Both the position numbers and the translations under genes were made by a program. Below, piece after piece: positions 17,358 to 26,756 of a stretch of DNA of 48,341 nucleotides. Under the pieces are notes generated by a model. That model saw only the letters and a program-made list of their open reading frames with translations. It was not told the origin of the DNA and ran no database searches. The first letter of the stretch is position 1; the number at the start of each line of letters is the position of its first letter. The DNA is taken from NCBI GenBank assembly GCA_903834785.1, contig CAILKP010000019.1, forward strand, positions 1-48,341, read 5' to 3'. This DNA comes from an uncultured bacterium (GTDB taxonomy: Bacteria > Planctomycetota > Phycisphaerae > Phycisphaerales > UBA1924).

Positions 17358-17436
17358 CTGTGATGGCCTTTCGTCGGGTGCCGCTGCGCGGCGACCGGAC
17401 GCTATTGACCGGTACCGCTTTGCGGTACTTGCGGGT
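17329..17436 (+). repeat. Three-hairpin repeat unit, copy B
   Basis: Inverted copy of the unit at 17199-17289. Hairpins on the plus strand: the 12-bp thiC terminator stem (17329-17357), a 30-base hairpin CGTCGGGTGCCGC..GCGGCGACCGGACG (17372-17401) and GTACCGC/GCGGTAC (17412-17428). Relative to copy A, the middle hairpin swaps an A-T pair for G-C and the third swaps a G-C pair for C-G, both preserving the stem. The CACCAC..GTGGTGCAGG core is also a 20-base direct repeat of 17273-17292 with only the loop changed. Confidence 0.7.
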
Positions 17437-17487
17437 CCTGTTGTACTTGCTCAACTCGCTGTTCGAAAGCCGGTGCCCGGGCCGGGC

Positions 17488-19677
<2,190 letters not shown>

Positions 19678-19775
19678 GGGTTTGCGGATCCGTGGATTAA
19701 GTGAGGCGGGGAACGAAGTCGGGTTGGATTGGTTTGGACGATTACTGGTGTGCGGCCGGGGTGCGGCTGGAGTGA

Positions 19776-20597
19776 CTACTTGCGGGTGAACTTGCGGCCG
19801 AAGTGAATCACGCCGCCGATGATGCCGCCGATGAGCCCGGCGGTCAGCAGGCGTGTGATGGCGGAGTTGCCGCCTGCTGAGGGCGGGACGAAGCCGGCGC
19901 CGGAGTCGAAGGTAAAGCCGTCGAAGATGGCATCGAAGTCCGGCTTCATGGTGTCAAAGAGGTCGGGCGGTGCGTAGCAGTGGATGTTGACGACTACTGA
20001 CTTGCCGATGTAGCTTGCGGTGATTGCCTTGAGCTTCTGGCCGCCGGGCGCCGGCACGTCGAAGGTCCGCAGCAGGCGGGCGCGGGGTGCATCCAGCGTG
20101 GCGGGGGGCATGTCGGAACTGCGGAGGAGCTTGCGGAGCTCCGGGTTGCCGAGTTTGGCGGCCTCGGCCTCCATGTTGTTTGAACTGGCGAGGATCTGCT
20201 CGAGCGTGTAGCCGGGGGGCGGGGCGCCCTCCAACTGCACGAGCGCGTAGGAACCGTTCGGCGGGACTCGTCCCATTCCGGCGACATACTGAACGCTCAC
20301 GCCACCATACTGCTCGGCGGCGGCGTTGACCTGGCGGAGCATGGCGTCGGGGACGGGACGCCAGCCAGCCGGGAGCGTGAGTTGCCAGGGCTGGCCGATC
20401 GGGCGAATGACCTCGGGCTCTGCCGCGGCAGCAGCGGCGGGGGCGGGGGAGAGCGCGGACCAGTTGCCCGTGGGGCCGATGACCAGACTGCCCAGGCTAA
20501 TGCAGACCGCGGCGGTCAACGCCACAGTGCGGCCAGCGCGGCAGGCGCGGGCCATGCCGGGTGGGCGGAAACGGCGGCGGGTTGGCAGGTCGGTCAT
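19776..20597 (-). CDS. Unknown exported protein in TPP-riboswitch unit
   Basis: A 273-residue protein. An arginine-rich start (TRRRFRPPGMARACRAGR) precedes a hydrophobic segment (TVALTAAVCISLGSLVIG), so it is exported or N-terminally anchored. The middle begins WQLTLPAGWRPVPDAM and ends DFDAIFDGFTFD, a layout like PsbP/DUF1795-type domains (a guess by pattern). A second hydrophobic segment (LLTAGLIGGIIGGVIHFG) with a basic tail GRKFTRK sits at the C-terminus, giving likely membrane anchoring. It is the first gene after the TPP riboswitch, with its ATG only 7 bases beyond the aptamer. No thiamine transporter or enzyme motif was seen; function unknown. Confidence 0.82.
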   Translation of the reverse strand: MTDLPTRRRFRPPGMARACRAGRTVALTAAVCISLGSLVIGPTGNWSALSPAPAAAAAAEPEVIRPIGQPWQLTLPAGWRPVPDAMLRQVNAAAEQYGGVSVQYVAGMGRVPPNGSYALVQLEGAPPPGYTLEQILASSNNMEAEAAKLGNPELRKLLRSSDMPPATLDAPRARLLRTFDVPAPGGQKLKAITASYIGKSVVVNIHCYAPPDLFDTMKPDFDAIFDGFTFDSGAGFVPPSAGGNSAITRLLTAGLIGGIIGGVIHFGRKFTRK

Positions 20598-20604
20598 CGG
20601 ATCG

Positions 20605-20686
20605 CTTCCCTACGCCGGTATGAGCCGGATCAGGTTCAACGGGTGCATCTCAGCGGCACACACAGTGCCGCGCCCCGAGCGGAAAG
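20605..20686 (-). promoter_or_regulatory. TPP riboswitch
   Basis: On the minus strand the segment reads CTCGGGGCGC, a small P3 hairpin (GGCAC/GTGCC), GCTGAGA, then GCACCCGTTGAACCTGATCC, GGCTCATACCGG and CGTAGGGAAG. These are the conserved TPP (THI-box) aptamer blocks in order (CTGAGA at 20648-20653, CCTGAT at 20629-20634). P1 is CTTTCC paired with GGGAAG. That GGGAAG lies 7 bases before the start codon of the next gene, so it is probably also its ribosome binding site, and TPP binding should hide it. It is expected to repress the unknown gene and thiC when TPP is plentiful. Confidence 0.95.
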
Positions 20687-20851
20687 AGATGTTAGGGCGG
20701 GGGGGCGTGACTGGTCCGGGCTCACGGTGCCCGCCCGGTGGTTCCCGCGGTTTGCCTAGCTTGACGGAACCTCGTTTGCCGGGGCTGCGGATGGGATGCC
20801 GCCAGACGAAGTAGGATTCAGTGGTGGAGCAGCGGCGTGGAAGGAGTTGTT

Positions 20852-22405
20852 ATGCGGGATCGACTCACAGCGGGCACCTTGCGGAAACTTGCTGGTTTGG
20901 GGGCAGCCGCGATGTTGCTTGCGGCGGCAGTGGGTGCCACCGCCAAGCCGATCCTGCCGCCGCCGGAGGGCCAGCCGGTGCCCAGGCCGAATGCCGTGCC
21001 GGCGGGCTTGCCCCCGGCACCGACGGCCAAGGACCTGGCACCCGGGGCGGAGGACCAGCCCAAGGACACGACGTACAGGCTGCCGCGGGCCAATGTGTTT
21101 TACACCGGCACGGTCAAGCAGGCGGACTTATACGCCAAGGCGACGAACAAACTGCTGGTGGTGGACCTGCGGGCGGCGTGTCAGCCGAACTACGAGTTCA
21201 CGGGCACTCGAACGCTGCCGTTTGATCATCGCACGACGTCGGCGTGGGTGCTGCAGCACGCGATTCTGGTGAAGGCCTCGGCCGGTGACGCGAGCGCGAT
21301 CCTAAGGGAGCTTCGCGCGCGCGAACTGAGCACGCTCGGTTTGTGCATGGTCGTGTTCTGCCGCAACGAGATTGTCTGGCCGACGCCAGTGGGGCAGGGC
21401 AAGCTGTCCGGCGGCGCGCGGGTCAAGCTGATGTACACGCCGCTGACAGTGCTCGGCATCCTTGAACTGGCCAGGGAGCGGACCGCGGCGCGGGATCCGG
21501 TGTGGGCAGCGCAGCACGAGCGTGACAATCCGCCGGTGCCGGCGCCCGATCCCGGGCCGCCGCTGCATCGGCGCGAGGGGGAGTACGCGAAGTCGATCGA
21601 GCCGCTGGCACCGCTTGATGTGGACTCCGTGGCAACGACGATCGTGAGGTATGATGTTCTGGAGCGCATCCTGCGGGCCGGTGATTCCAGAACGCGGCTG
21701 ATGGAAGCGGCGGGGTTGTGGACGTGGGCCGTGGAAGCCGCGGCGATTCACGACCCGGATGTGGAGCCGGGGCTTTGGAGTGCGGGGGTTGCGAACATGA
21801 CCAAGGTGGCCGGGGAGAGCGGTATGGTGCGTTCGCAGCTGCGGCTGCTGCGCAACGCGACGAGCCCGATGCTGCCGTGGGCGGACTTTCTGGGCGTGTT
21901 TCGGTGGGCGTCGGTGTGTGCGGCGATCGGTGAACGCTCGGCGACAGTGCTGGAGCTTGATGAGCGGTACGGCGATATTGATGAGCAGACCATGCTGCCG
22001 CGGACGTGGAACCGCGCGTATGAACTGATGATCGCGCGGCTGGATGCGGTGACGCTGGCCGAGCCGCCGGAGAAGGGGCTGCGGTGGCTGGCTTCGCAGG
22101 CGGAGAAGATCCGAGCGGGTGAGCCGAAGGTCAACGGGGCCAAGGACCTTGCCGCGCTGCGGGTGTGGCTGTTTGAAGTGGAGGCGTGCCGCGTGATGAC
22201 CGCGGCCCTGCGGGCGGGTGATGAGGGCAGGGCGATGGAGGTTGTGCAACTGGCGGTTGCCTGCCGCGGCGAGGGGATGAAGCGCCGGCTCGCGATGGCG
22301 GCGGTGATCGCGGGGACGACCAGGCCGATGATGGCCGGCTGGCTGGCCGAGGGTGACCCGGTGCGCAAGTACATCGCTGCGGAGCAGCCGGGGGCAGGGA
22401 AGTGA
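20852..22405 (+). CDS. Secreted protein with possible thioredoxin-like domain
   Basis: A 517-residue protein. AAGGAG at 5-base spacing supports the ATG at 20852 over the GTG at 20837. A signal peptide (GLGAAAMLLAAAVGATA) is followed by a proline-rich linker. The segment about residues 85-185 (KLLVVDLRAAC, then WVLQHAILVKAS, then GLCMVVFCRNEIVW) has a layout like thioredoxin_7/DUF255-type folds but no clear CxxC. The C-terminal two thirds is helical. It diverges from the riboswitch unit and converges on dinB 7 bases apart. I do not recognise a specific family; extracytoplasmic role inferred. Confidence 0.75.
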   Translation: MRDRLTAGTLRKLAGLGAAAMLLAAAVGATAKPILPPPEGQPVPRPNAVPAGLPPAPTAKDLAPGAEDQPKDTTYRLPRANVFYTGTVKQADLYAKATNKLLVVDLRAACQPNYEFTGTRTLPFDHRTTSAWVLQHAILVKASAGDASAILRELRARELSTLGLCMVVFCRNEIVWPTPVGQGKLSGGARVKLMYTPLTVLGILELARERTAARDPVWAAQHERDNPPVPAPDPGPPLHRREGEYAKSIEPLAPLDVDSVATTIVRYDVLERILRAGDSRTRLMEAAGLWTWAVEAAAIHDPDVEPGLWSAGVANMTKVAGESGMVRSQLRLLRNATSPMLPWADFLGVFRWASVCAAIGERSATVLELDERYGDIDEQTMLPRTWNRAYELMIARLDAVTLAEPPEKGLRWLASQAEKIRAGEPKVNGAKDLAALRVWLFEVEACRVMTAALRAGDEGRAMEVVQLAVACRGEGMKRRLAMAAVIAGTTRPMMAGWLAEGDPVRKYIAAEQPGAGK

Positions 22406-22411
22406 GCGGGC

Positions 22412-23017
22412 TTATTCGGCCGGCTCGCCGCGGGCCTGCCACTGCATGACTGCCGAGGGCGGGAGCTTGCCGGCGACGGCGGGATCACCGATGTGGCGGA
22501 GCATGTTGAGGCACTGGGCGCGGTGGTGCATGCCGTGGGTGGTGACGTGGACCAGTGCGCCGGCTTTGGTGAACCGATAGGTGGTGCCATCGACCATGGT
22601 GGTGGTGAACTCCGTGGCCAGGCCGCCGGTGGTGCTGCTGCCGCTGGCGCGGGCCTGGGCGGCGACGTCCTGCAGGGCCTTGGTGGCCAGGCGGAGCAGG
22701 GTGCCGAGCTGCTGCGGCGTGTACCGGGGTTTGCCCTCGGGGCTCAGCACGGGCGGGGTGTGCAGGGCATCGGCCGGCCAGGTGGCCTCGATCGAGGGTT
22801 TGAGCTCGCGCTCGGCGATGCGGTCGGCCCAGCGGAGCATGGCCCCGACGGTGTGGGTGAGGTTGTCGTGGAGTGAGCCCAGCCCCATCTCAAAGCGCTT
22901 GTGGAACTGCTCGCTGGAGAGTGCGGCGCAGTTGCCGATGAGCTGGGCGGTGCTCCAGTGGTTGTGCTTGAGCAGGATCTCGAGCGGATCGGCTGAGAGT
23001 GCGGGGGTGGTGGTCAT
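22412..23017 (-). CDS. DinB-family protein
   Basis: A 201-residue four-helix-bundle protein of the DinB/DUF664-like superfamily (metal-dependent hydrolase-like). It starts ILLKHNHWSTAQLIGNC, typical of the first helix, and has the metal-binding histidines in GSLHDNLTHTV and HVTTHGMHHRAQ. Family members include thiol-transferases and many of unknown role. No signal peptide. The substrate is unknown; the fold call is good. Confidence 0.85.
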   Translation of the reverse strand: MTTTPALSADPLEILLKHNHWSTAQLIGNCAALSSEQFHKRFEMGLGSLHDNLTHTVGAMLRWADRIAERELKPSIEATWPADALHTPPVLSPEGKPRYTPQQLGTLLRLATKALQDVAAQARASGSSTTGGLATEFTTTMVDGTTYRFTKAGALVHVTTHGMHHRAQCLNMLRHIGDPAVAGKLPPSAVMQWQARGEPAE

Positions 23018-23071
23018 GGGCGTGCTTTTACGGGAGGCGATGTGTCAACGGCTGAGGGGGTGCGGCTGCGA

Positions 23072-23527
23072 TCAACCCCGGCCGGAGCGGGTGCGCTTGG
23101 CCGCGGGATTGGAATCGCTGGCTTTAGCGGCGGGCTTGGCATCGGCCTTGGCGGGGGCCTTGGACTCAGCCTGTTTGCCCTTGGACTCGGACTTTGTCTC
23201 GGCCTTGGTTTCGGGCTTGCCGTCAGACTTCGAGTCCGACTTGGTGTCGGTCTTGGTGTCGGCTTTGGAATCGGCCTTGGTGTCGGCGGCGGTCTCGCCC
23301 TTGGCGGCCTTGCTGTCGGCCTCGGCGGCCTTCTTGTAGTCTTCGGAGCGGTAATCGGTCTCGTAGAAGCCGGAGCCCTTGAAGATGATGGCGGCGCCGG
23401 TGCCGAACTGGCGTTCGGCGGTGTTCTTGCCGCAGGCGGGGCACTTGCGGATGTGCTTGGCGGTCATGGACTGGAAGAGGTCCCATTTGTTGCCGCAGGA
23501 TTTGCACTTGTACTCGTAGGTGGGCAT
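23072..23527 (-). CDS. FmdB-family zinc ribbon protein with repetitive tail
   Basis: A 151-residue protein. Residues 1-55 form a FmdB-type zinc ribbon: MPTYEYKCKSCGNKW with CxxC at 8/11 and CPACG at 29/32, followed by FGTGAAIIFKGSGFYETDYR, the usual FmdB continuation. Residues 65-151 are a Lys/Ala/Asp/Ser/Thr-rich low-complexity tail made of short repeats such as ADSKADTKTDTKSDSK. The tail is probably disordered and strongly charged and could vary in length by slippage. Function of FmdB proteins is poorly known; regulatory roles are proposed. Confidence 0.88.
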   Translation of the reverse strand: MPTYEYKCKSCGNKWDLFQSMTAKHIRKCPACGKNTAERQFGTGAAIIFKGSGFYETDYRSEDYKKAAEADSKAAKGETAADTKADSKADTKTDTKSDSKSDGKPETKAETKSESKGKQAESKAPAKADAKPAAKASDSNPAAKRTRSGRG

Positions 23528-23679
23528 GGTTTCTCAGGTTGCTCCGGGACGGGGTCTCGCCGCGGCGGCGCATGGACGAACGCGCGGCAGCTGCGGGAAG
23601 GATACCGGCGGCAGCGGTGCGGTGGGGCGGAGTCTGATCTGGTTGGAGTTGAGAGAAGGGGTCGGGCACGTCCGCCGGG

Positions 23680-24249
23680 TCAGACGCGGTGTTCGCCCAG
23701 CCACTGAACGGCTTCGAGCCACGGGACGCGGTGGCGGGCGACGATGGTGCCGCCGACTTCATCACCGGCTTCGGTGAGCAGGTCCAGAGAGGTGAGATAG
23801 GAAGTGATGCGGGCGATGCGGTCGTCGGCCACTTCATGGTTATAGACGCTGACAGTCTCGAAGCTCTGAGCGGGAGTGGTCGCGGTGGCCTGGAGGTGCT
23901 GGCGACTCTTGACGACCATGAGGAAACTGTTGGCTCCGACGACGGGCTCTTCGAAGACGATCCGGATGACCTCTGCCCGGCGAAGTGCGCTGGCGAGCCA
24001 CGCGGTGCAGGTGCCGACTCCGGCGTACTCGCGGCCGTCGCTTCTGACCAAGACGATGGCGTCGTGCCAGCACGCCTCGGTGGCGTTGCCGTATTCCATG
24101 CCGGAGATCAGCCGGTGGTAGCGCGTTGCCAGATTGAACGTCGCACTGAGGTGTGATTCGGCGGTGGGGATTGCCTGATTGGTCACGGAGACGGAGCCGT
24201 TGGAGCCGATCGTGTCGATGGAGCCGGGACGTTGCGGGGGCTTGGCCAT
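23680..24249 (-). CDS. Hypothetical protein with possible NTF2/SnoaL-like fold
   Basis: A 189-residue protein of unknown family. ATG 24249 was chosen; the frame is open to 24441, but that stretch is Arg/Pro-rich with no conserved look. It has no signal peptide. Short stretches (TFNLATRYHRLISGMEYG, SFETVSVYNHEV, DRIARITSYL) suggest an alpha+beta cone fold as in SnoaL/DUF4440 proteins, and the next gene upstream looks similar, but neither call is firm. It lies 192 bases from that gene on the same strand. Confidence 0.6.
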   Translation of the reverse strand: MAKPPQRPGSIDTIGSNGSVSVTNQAIPTAESHLSATFNLATRYHRLISGMEYGNATEACWHDAIVLVRSDGREYAGVGTCTAWLASALRRAEVIRIVFEEPVVGANSFLMVVKSRQHLQATATTPAQSFETVSVYNHEVADDRIARITSYLTSLDLLTEAGDEVGGTIVARHRVPWLEAVQWLGEHRV

Positions 24250-24305
24250 GGAAGCGTTTCGAATCTGCGCAGAACGGCTGCGCACCGGGCAAGGATGCCC
24301 TTCGA

Positions 24306-24327
24306 TTCCTGGCGACACGGCCAGGAA
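24306..24327. repeat. 8-bp inverted repeat between NTF2-like genes
   Basis: TTCCTGGC (24306-24313) and GCCAGGAA (24320-24327) flank a 6-base loop. It lies between the two small minus-strand genes and has no T tract, so it is more likely a processing or operator site, or chance, than a terminator. Confidence 0.4.
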
Positions 24328-24441
24328 GGAAGACTGAATCGGGATATCGATGCCGGGTGACAGGTCGACCGCTGTTGCGCTGCGCGTGGGTGATGCCGAT
24401 TCAGGCGGGGGCCCGCGTGGCCATGGCGACCGGGCGGTCAC

Positions 24442-24987
24442 TCAGCTGGCGTAGCAGAACTCTTCACGGACGACCTTGCCGTCCTGGACCGTGTAGATGG
24501 CGACTTCCTCCATGACCTCGCGCCGGCCGGTGCTGTTGTCCGTCTTGTCGATGCGGAACTTGACGGCAAAGCAGGTGGACCCGGCGTAGGGACCTTCGCA
24601 GGAGCAGCCGTGGATCGTGTTGGCCGCCAGCCACTCGTCGCACTTGGCGGTGACTGCGTCGCGGCCGTGGAAGGCGACGTTTGCGCCGTGCCCCTCGACA
24701 GAGGTGAACTCCTTGGCAAAGAGCTTGTTCCAGATCTCCTGATCTGGGGTGCGGGCGTTGAACAGGGCGACGAAGTCGCCGCCGACTTCAGCGGCGGAGG
24801 GGCCCTTGCCGGTGGAGACGGGGACGATGCCCTTTGGCATCTTCGCGCTGGCTGCCTTGGGGGCAGATTTCACGGGCTTGGTTGCCTTGGCGGGCTTGCG
24901 GGCGGCCTTGGCTGCGCCAGCCCGGGCCGGAGCGGACTTGATCTTGGCTGTCTTCTTGGATGTTTTGGCAGTCTGCTTCTTGGCCAT
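24442..24987 (-). CDS. NTF2/SnoaL-like protein with histone-like N-terminal tail
   Basis: A 181-residue protein. Residues 1-50 are almost all Lys/Ala/Pro/Ser (MAKKQTAKTSKKTAKIKSAP and onward), like histone H1 or HU-type tails. From about residue 62 a SnoaL/NTF2-like domain follows: GGDFVALFNARTPDQEIWNKL, FHGRDAVTAKCDEW, CSCEGPYAGSTCFAVKFRI and VAIYTVQDGKVVREEF. Such domains act as small-molecule-binding or isomerase-like folds. No signal peptide. The tail could bind nucleic acid. The ligand is unknown. Confidence 0.75.
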   Translation of the reverse strand: MAKKQTAKTSKKTAKIKSAPARAGAAKAARKPAKATKPVKSAPKAASAKMPKGIVPVSTGKGPSAAEVGGDFVALFNARTPDQEIWNKLFAKEFTSVEGHGANVAFHGRDAVTAKCDEWLAANTIHGCSCEGPYAGSTCFAVKFRIDKTDNSTGRREVMEEVAIYTVQDGKVVREEFCYAS

Positions 24988-25146
24988 CGGTGTATTCTCC
25001 GTGCCGCACTGTGTTTACCCGGGCGGCGATACCGACAGTGTACCGTCCCGGGGACGGTCCGCTGAGGGGGATTCCCCGGCAATCCGCCAGCTTTACGAAG
25101 GAGAAAGCGAGAAGCGTGGCGAGATCCCTACAAAAAAAGTGAGTCC

Positions 25147-25179
25147 AAAACGAAAAACTCCCCAGTTCGTGGGGAGTTT
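25147..25179 (-). terminator. Rho-independent terminator of dnaN
   Basis: AAACTCCCC (25155-25163) pairs with GGGGAGTTT (25171-25179) around a 7-base loop; on the minus strand the stem ends in TTTTTCGTTTTGG. It lies 35 bases past the dnaN stop codon. Confidence 0.9.
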
Positions 25180-25213
25180 GGGTCTGGGGTATGGCGAGGC
25201 GAGGGGAGTCGGG

Positions 25214-26425
25214 TCAGGCCGGGAGGTTGACGGGCATGACGACGTAGAGGAAGTCGGTGCCGACCTTGAACACGCCGGGGCGGTTAGGCTGCTTGAGTTC
25301 CAGGAGGACCTCGGATTCATCGAGGGTGCGAAGGGCCTCGGCGATGAACTGGGGGTTGAAGCTGATTTCGATGTCATCGCCGATGAAGTCGGCCAGGGAG
25401 CACTCGATCTCGCTTTCGCCCATTTCCGGGGCGCGGCTGGAGAGCTTGAGGGTCTTGGAGCGAGCGCCGAAGGCCATGCGGACGCCGCGGGACTCCTCGT
25501 TGGTCAGCACGGATGCCTGGCGGACGGCGCGGGCGAGTTCCTCGGTCAGGATGGTGATCTTGCGGTCGCCATCCTTGGGGATGACGTCCTCGTAGGGAGG
25601 GAAGGAGCCCTCAACAAGGAGGCTGGAGAGCACAGCGCGGGGCTGGGGGGCGGTCTTGCCGGGCTTGAAGTCCTCAGCGGGGACATCGAGCATGGCGAAG
25701 AAAGCGCGGTTGTCGGTGATGGCGACCTGGACGGTGGACAGGGGGTCCTTGACCAGCTTGCCGAAAAGGCTCAGGGCTTTTTTGGGCACGATGCACTGAG
25801 TGGGGCCTTCCTCCTTATCGCCGGCCTTGACCGAACTGCGGCACAGGGCCAGACGGCGGCCGTCGGTGGCGACCATCTCCAGCTTCTTGCCGTCACGCTT
25901 AAACAGGACGCCGTTGATGGCGTAACGGGAGGTCTCGCGGGCGGAGGCGAACTCGGTGCGCTCGATGACGCGCTTGAGGGCGCCGGCCTGGTGGGCGAAC
26001 ACGGCCCGGGCGGGCTGCGGGGCGGCACCGGAGACGGTGGCGGCGAAGTCGGGCAGGGGGGGGAAGTCCGCCGCGGGGAAGGTATAGATGGTGAACCGGG
26101 ACCGGGCACCCTTGATGCGGCAGGTCTCGCCGTCGAGTTCGAGGGTGACGGTGGGGTCGGACTGGTCGACGGCGGAGAGAATCTGGGCAAGCTTGTGTGC
26201 CGGCACGACGGCGACGCCGGGCTCGCCGATGTCGACTTGCATGATGGTCAGTTGCAGGGAGGTCTCGGCATCGCTGCCGGAGATAACCAACTGGCCGTAG
26301 TTGCCCTGGCGGCTGGCCGCCAGTTTCAGGCAGGACAGCGCGGGGCTGGGGCTTCGCTGGGGAACGACCGCCGCCACCTGATTGACCGCATCCAACAACG
26401 CCGCACGTTCGCAGATCACCTTCAT
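25214..26425 (-). CDS. dnaN: DNA polymerase III beta subunit (sliding clamp)
   Basis: Ring-shaped processivity factor of the replicative polymerase. The 403-residue chain has the three-domain clamp layout: N-terminal MKVICERAALLDAVNQVAAVVP, a second domain beginning near FAHQAGALKRVIERTEFA with VATDGRRLALCRS, and the C-terminal ending FLYVVMPVNLPA (M-P-x-x-L clamp end). GGAG lies 9 bases before the ATG. No dnaA, recF or gyrB is next to it, so it is not in the usual origin cluster. It ends in a clear terminator and diverges from the secreted protease gene. Confidence 0.96.
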   Translation of the reverse strand: MKVICERAALLDAVNQVAAVVPQRSPSPALSCLKLAASRQGNYGQLVISGSDAETSLQLTIMQVDIGEPGVAVVPAHKLAQILSAVDQSDPTVTLELDGETCRIKGARSRFTIYTFPAADFPPLPDFAATVSGAAPQPARAVFAHQAGALKRVIERTEFASARETSRYAINGVLFKRDGKKLEMVATDGRRLALCRSSVKAGDKEEGPTQCIVPKKALSLFGKLVKDPLSTVQVAITDNRAFFAMLDVPAEDFKPGKTAPQPRAVLSSLLVEGSFPPYEDVIPKDGDRKITILTEELARAVRQASVLTNEESRGVRMAFGARSKTLKLSSRAPEMGESEIECSLADFIGDDIEISFNPQFIAEALRTLDESEVLLELKQPNRPGVFKVGTDFLYVVMPVNLPA

Positions 26426-26468
26426 TCGTCAACACTCCAGACCCGGCCTTTTTTAAGACTGGGGCGAG

Positions 26469-26496
26469 AGTGTATCAACGAGCGGACGTTCAGCAA
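26469..26496 (-). promoter_or_regulatory. Candidate promoter of dnaN
   Basis: Minus-strand TTGCTG, 16-base spacer, TACACT. Three of six and four of six bases match the sigma-70 hexamers, and the position, 44 bases upstream of the dnaN start, is suitable. Confidence 0.35.
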
Positions 26497-26720
26497 GGTT
26501 TTGGAGGTGGGAAGGGGTTGAGGAGCCGGGTTTGGGGGCGGGGTGGAGGGGGAGGCGGCGGGGTGGCACGGATGCTGGGGAAGGTCCGTGGATTGCCCAG
26601 AACGCCATAGCGATGGGGGCCGATTGCTGGGGATCGGCGGGCCGGGCTGTGTGGTGAGGGGCTGGTGCTCCGGCGGCGCGGTGGGAGCCCCGGAAGTGGG
26701 GCGGAAGGCGGCGAAATCTC

Positions 26721-26748
26721 TTGAAAGATCGCTGGTGCGGTGTACTCT
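26721..26748 (+). promoter_or_regulatory. Candidate promoter of secreted protease gene
   Basis: TTGAAA (five of six to TTGACA), 16-base spacer, TACTCT. The predicted start of RNA is near 26755, only a few bases before ATG 26757, so the message would be leaderless for that start or have a 17-base leader for ATG 26772. Confidence 0.4.
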
Positions 26749-26756
26749 GACAGAAG

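Larger units (their letters stand above)
26426..26756. other. Divergent intergenic region dnaN/protease
   Basis: About 330 bases. It holds a candidate dnaN promoter near 26469-26496 and a candidate protease-gene promoter near 26721-26748. The middle (26520-26700) is G-rich with no gene-like frame. No DnaA-box cluster (TTATCCACA-like) was seen. Confidence 0.4.

Noticed and set aside
25214..26756. Replication origin next to dnaN
   Set aside because: No dnaA, recF, gyrase gene or DnaA-box cluster in the flanking sequence; dnaN alone does not mark an origin.
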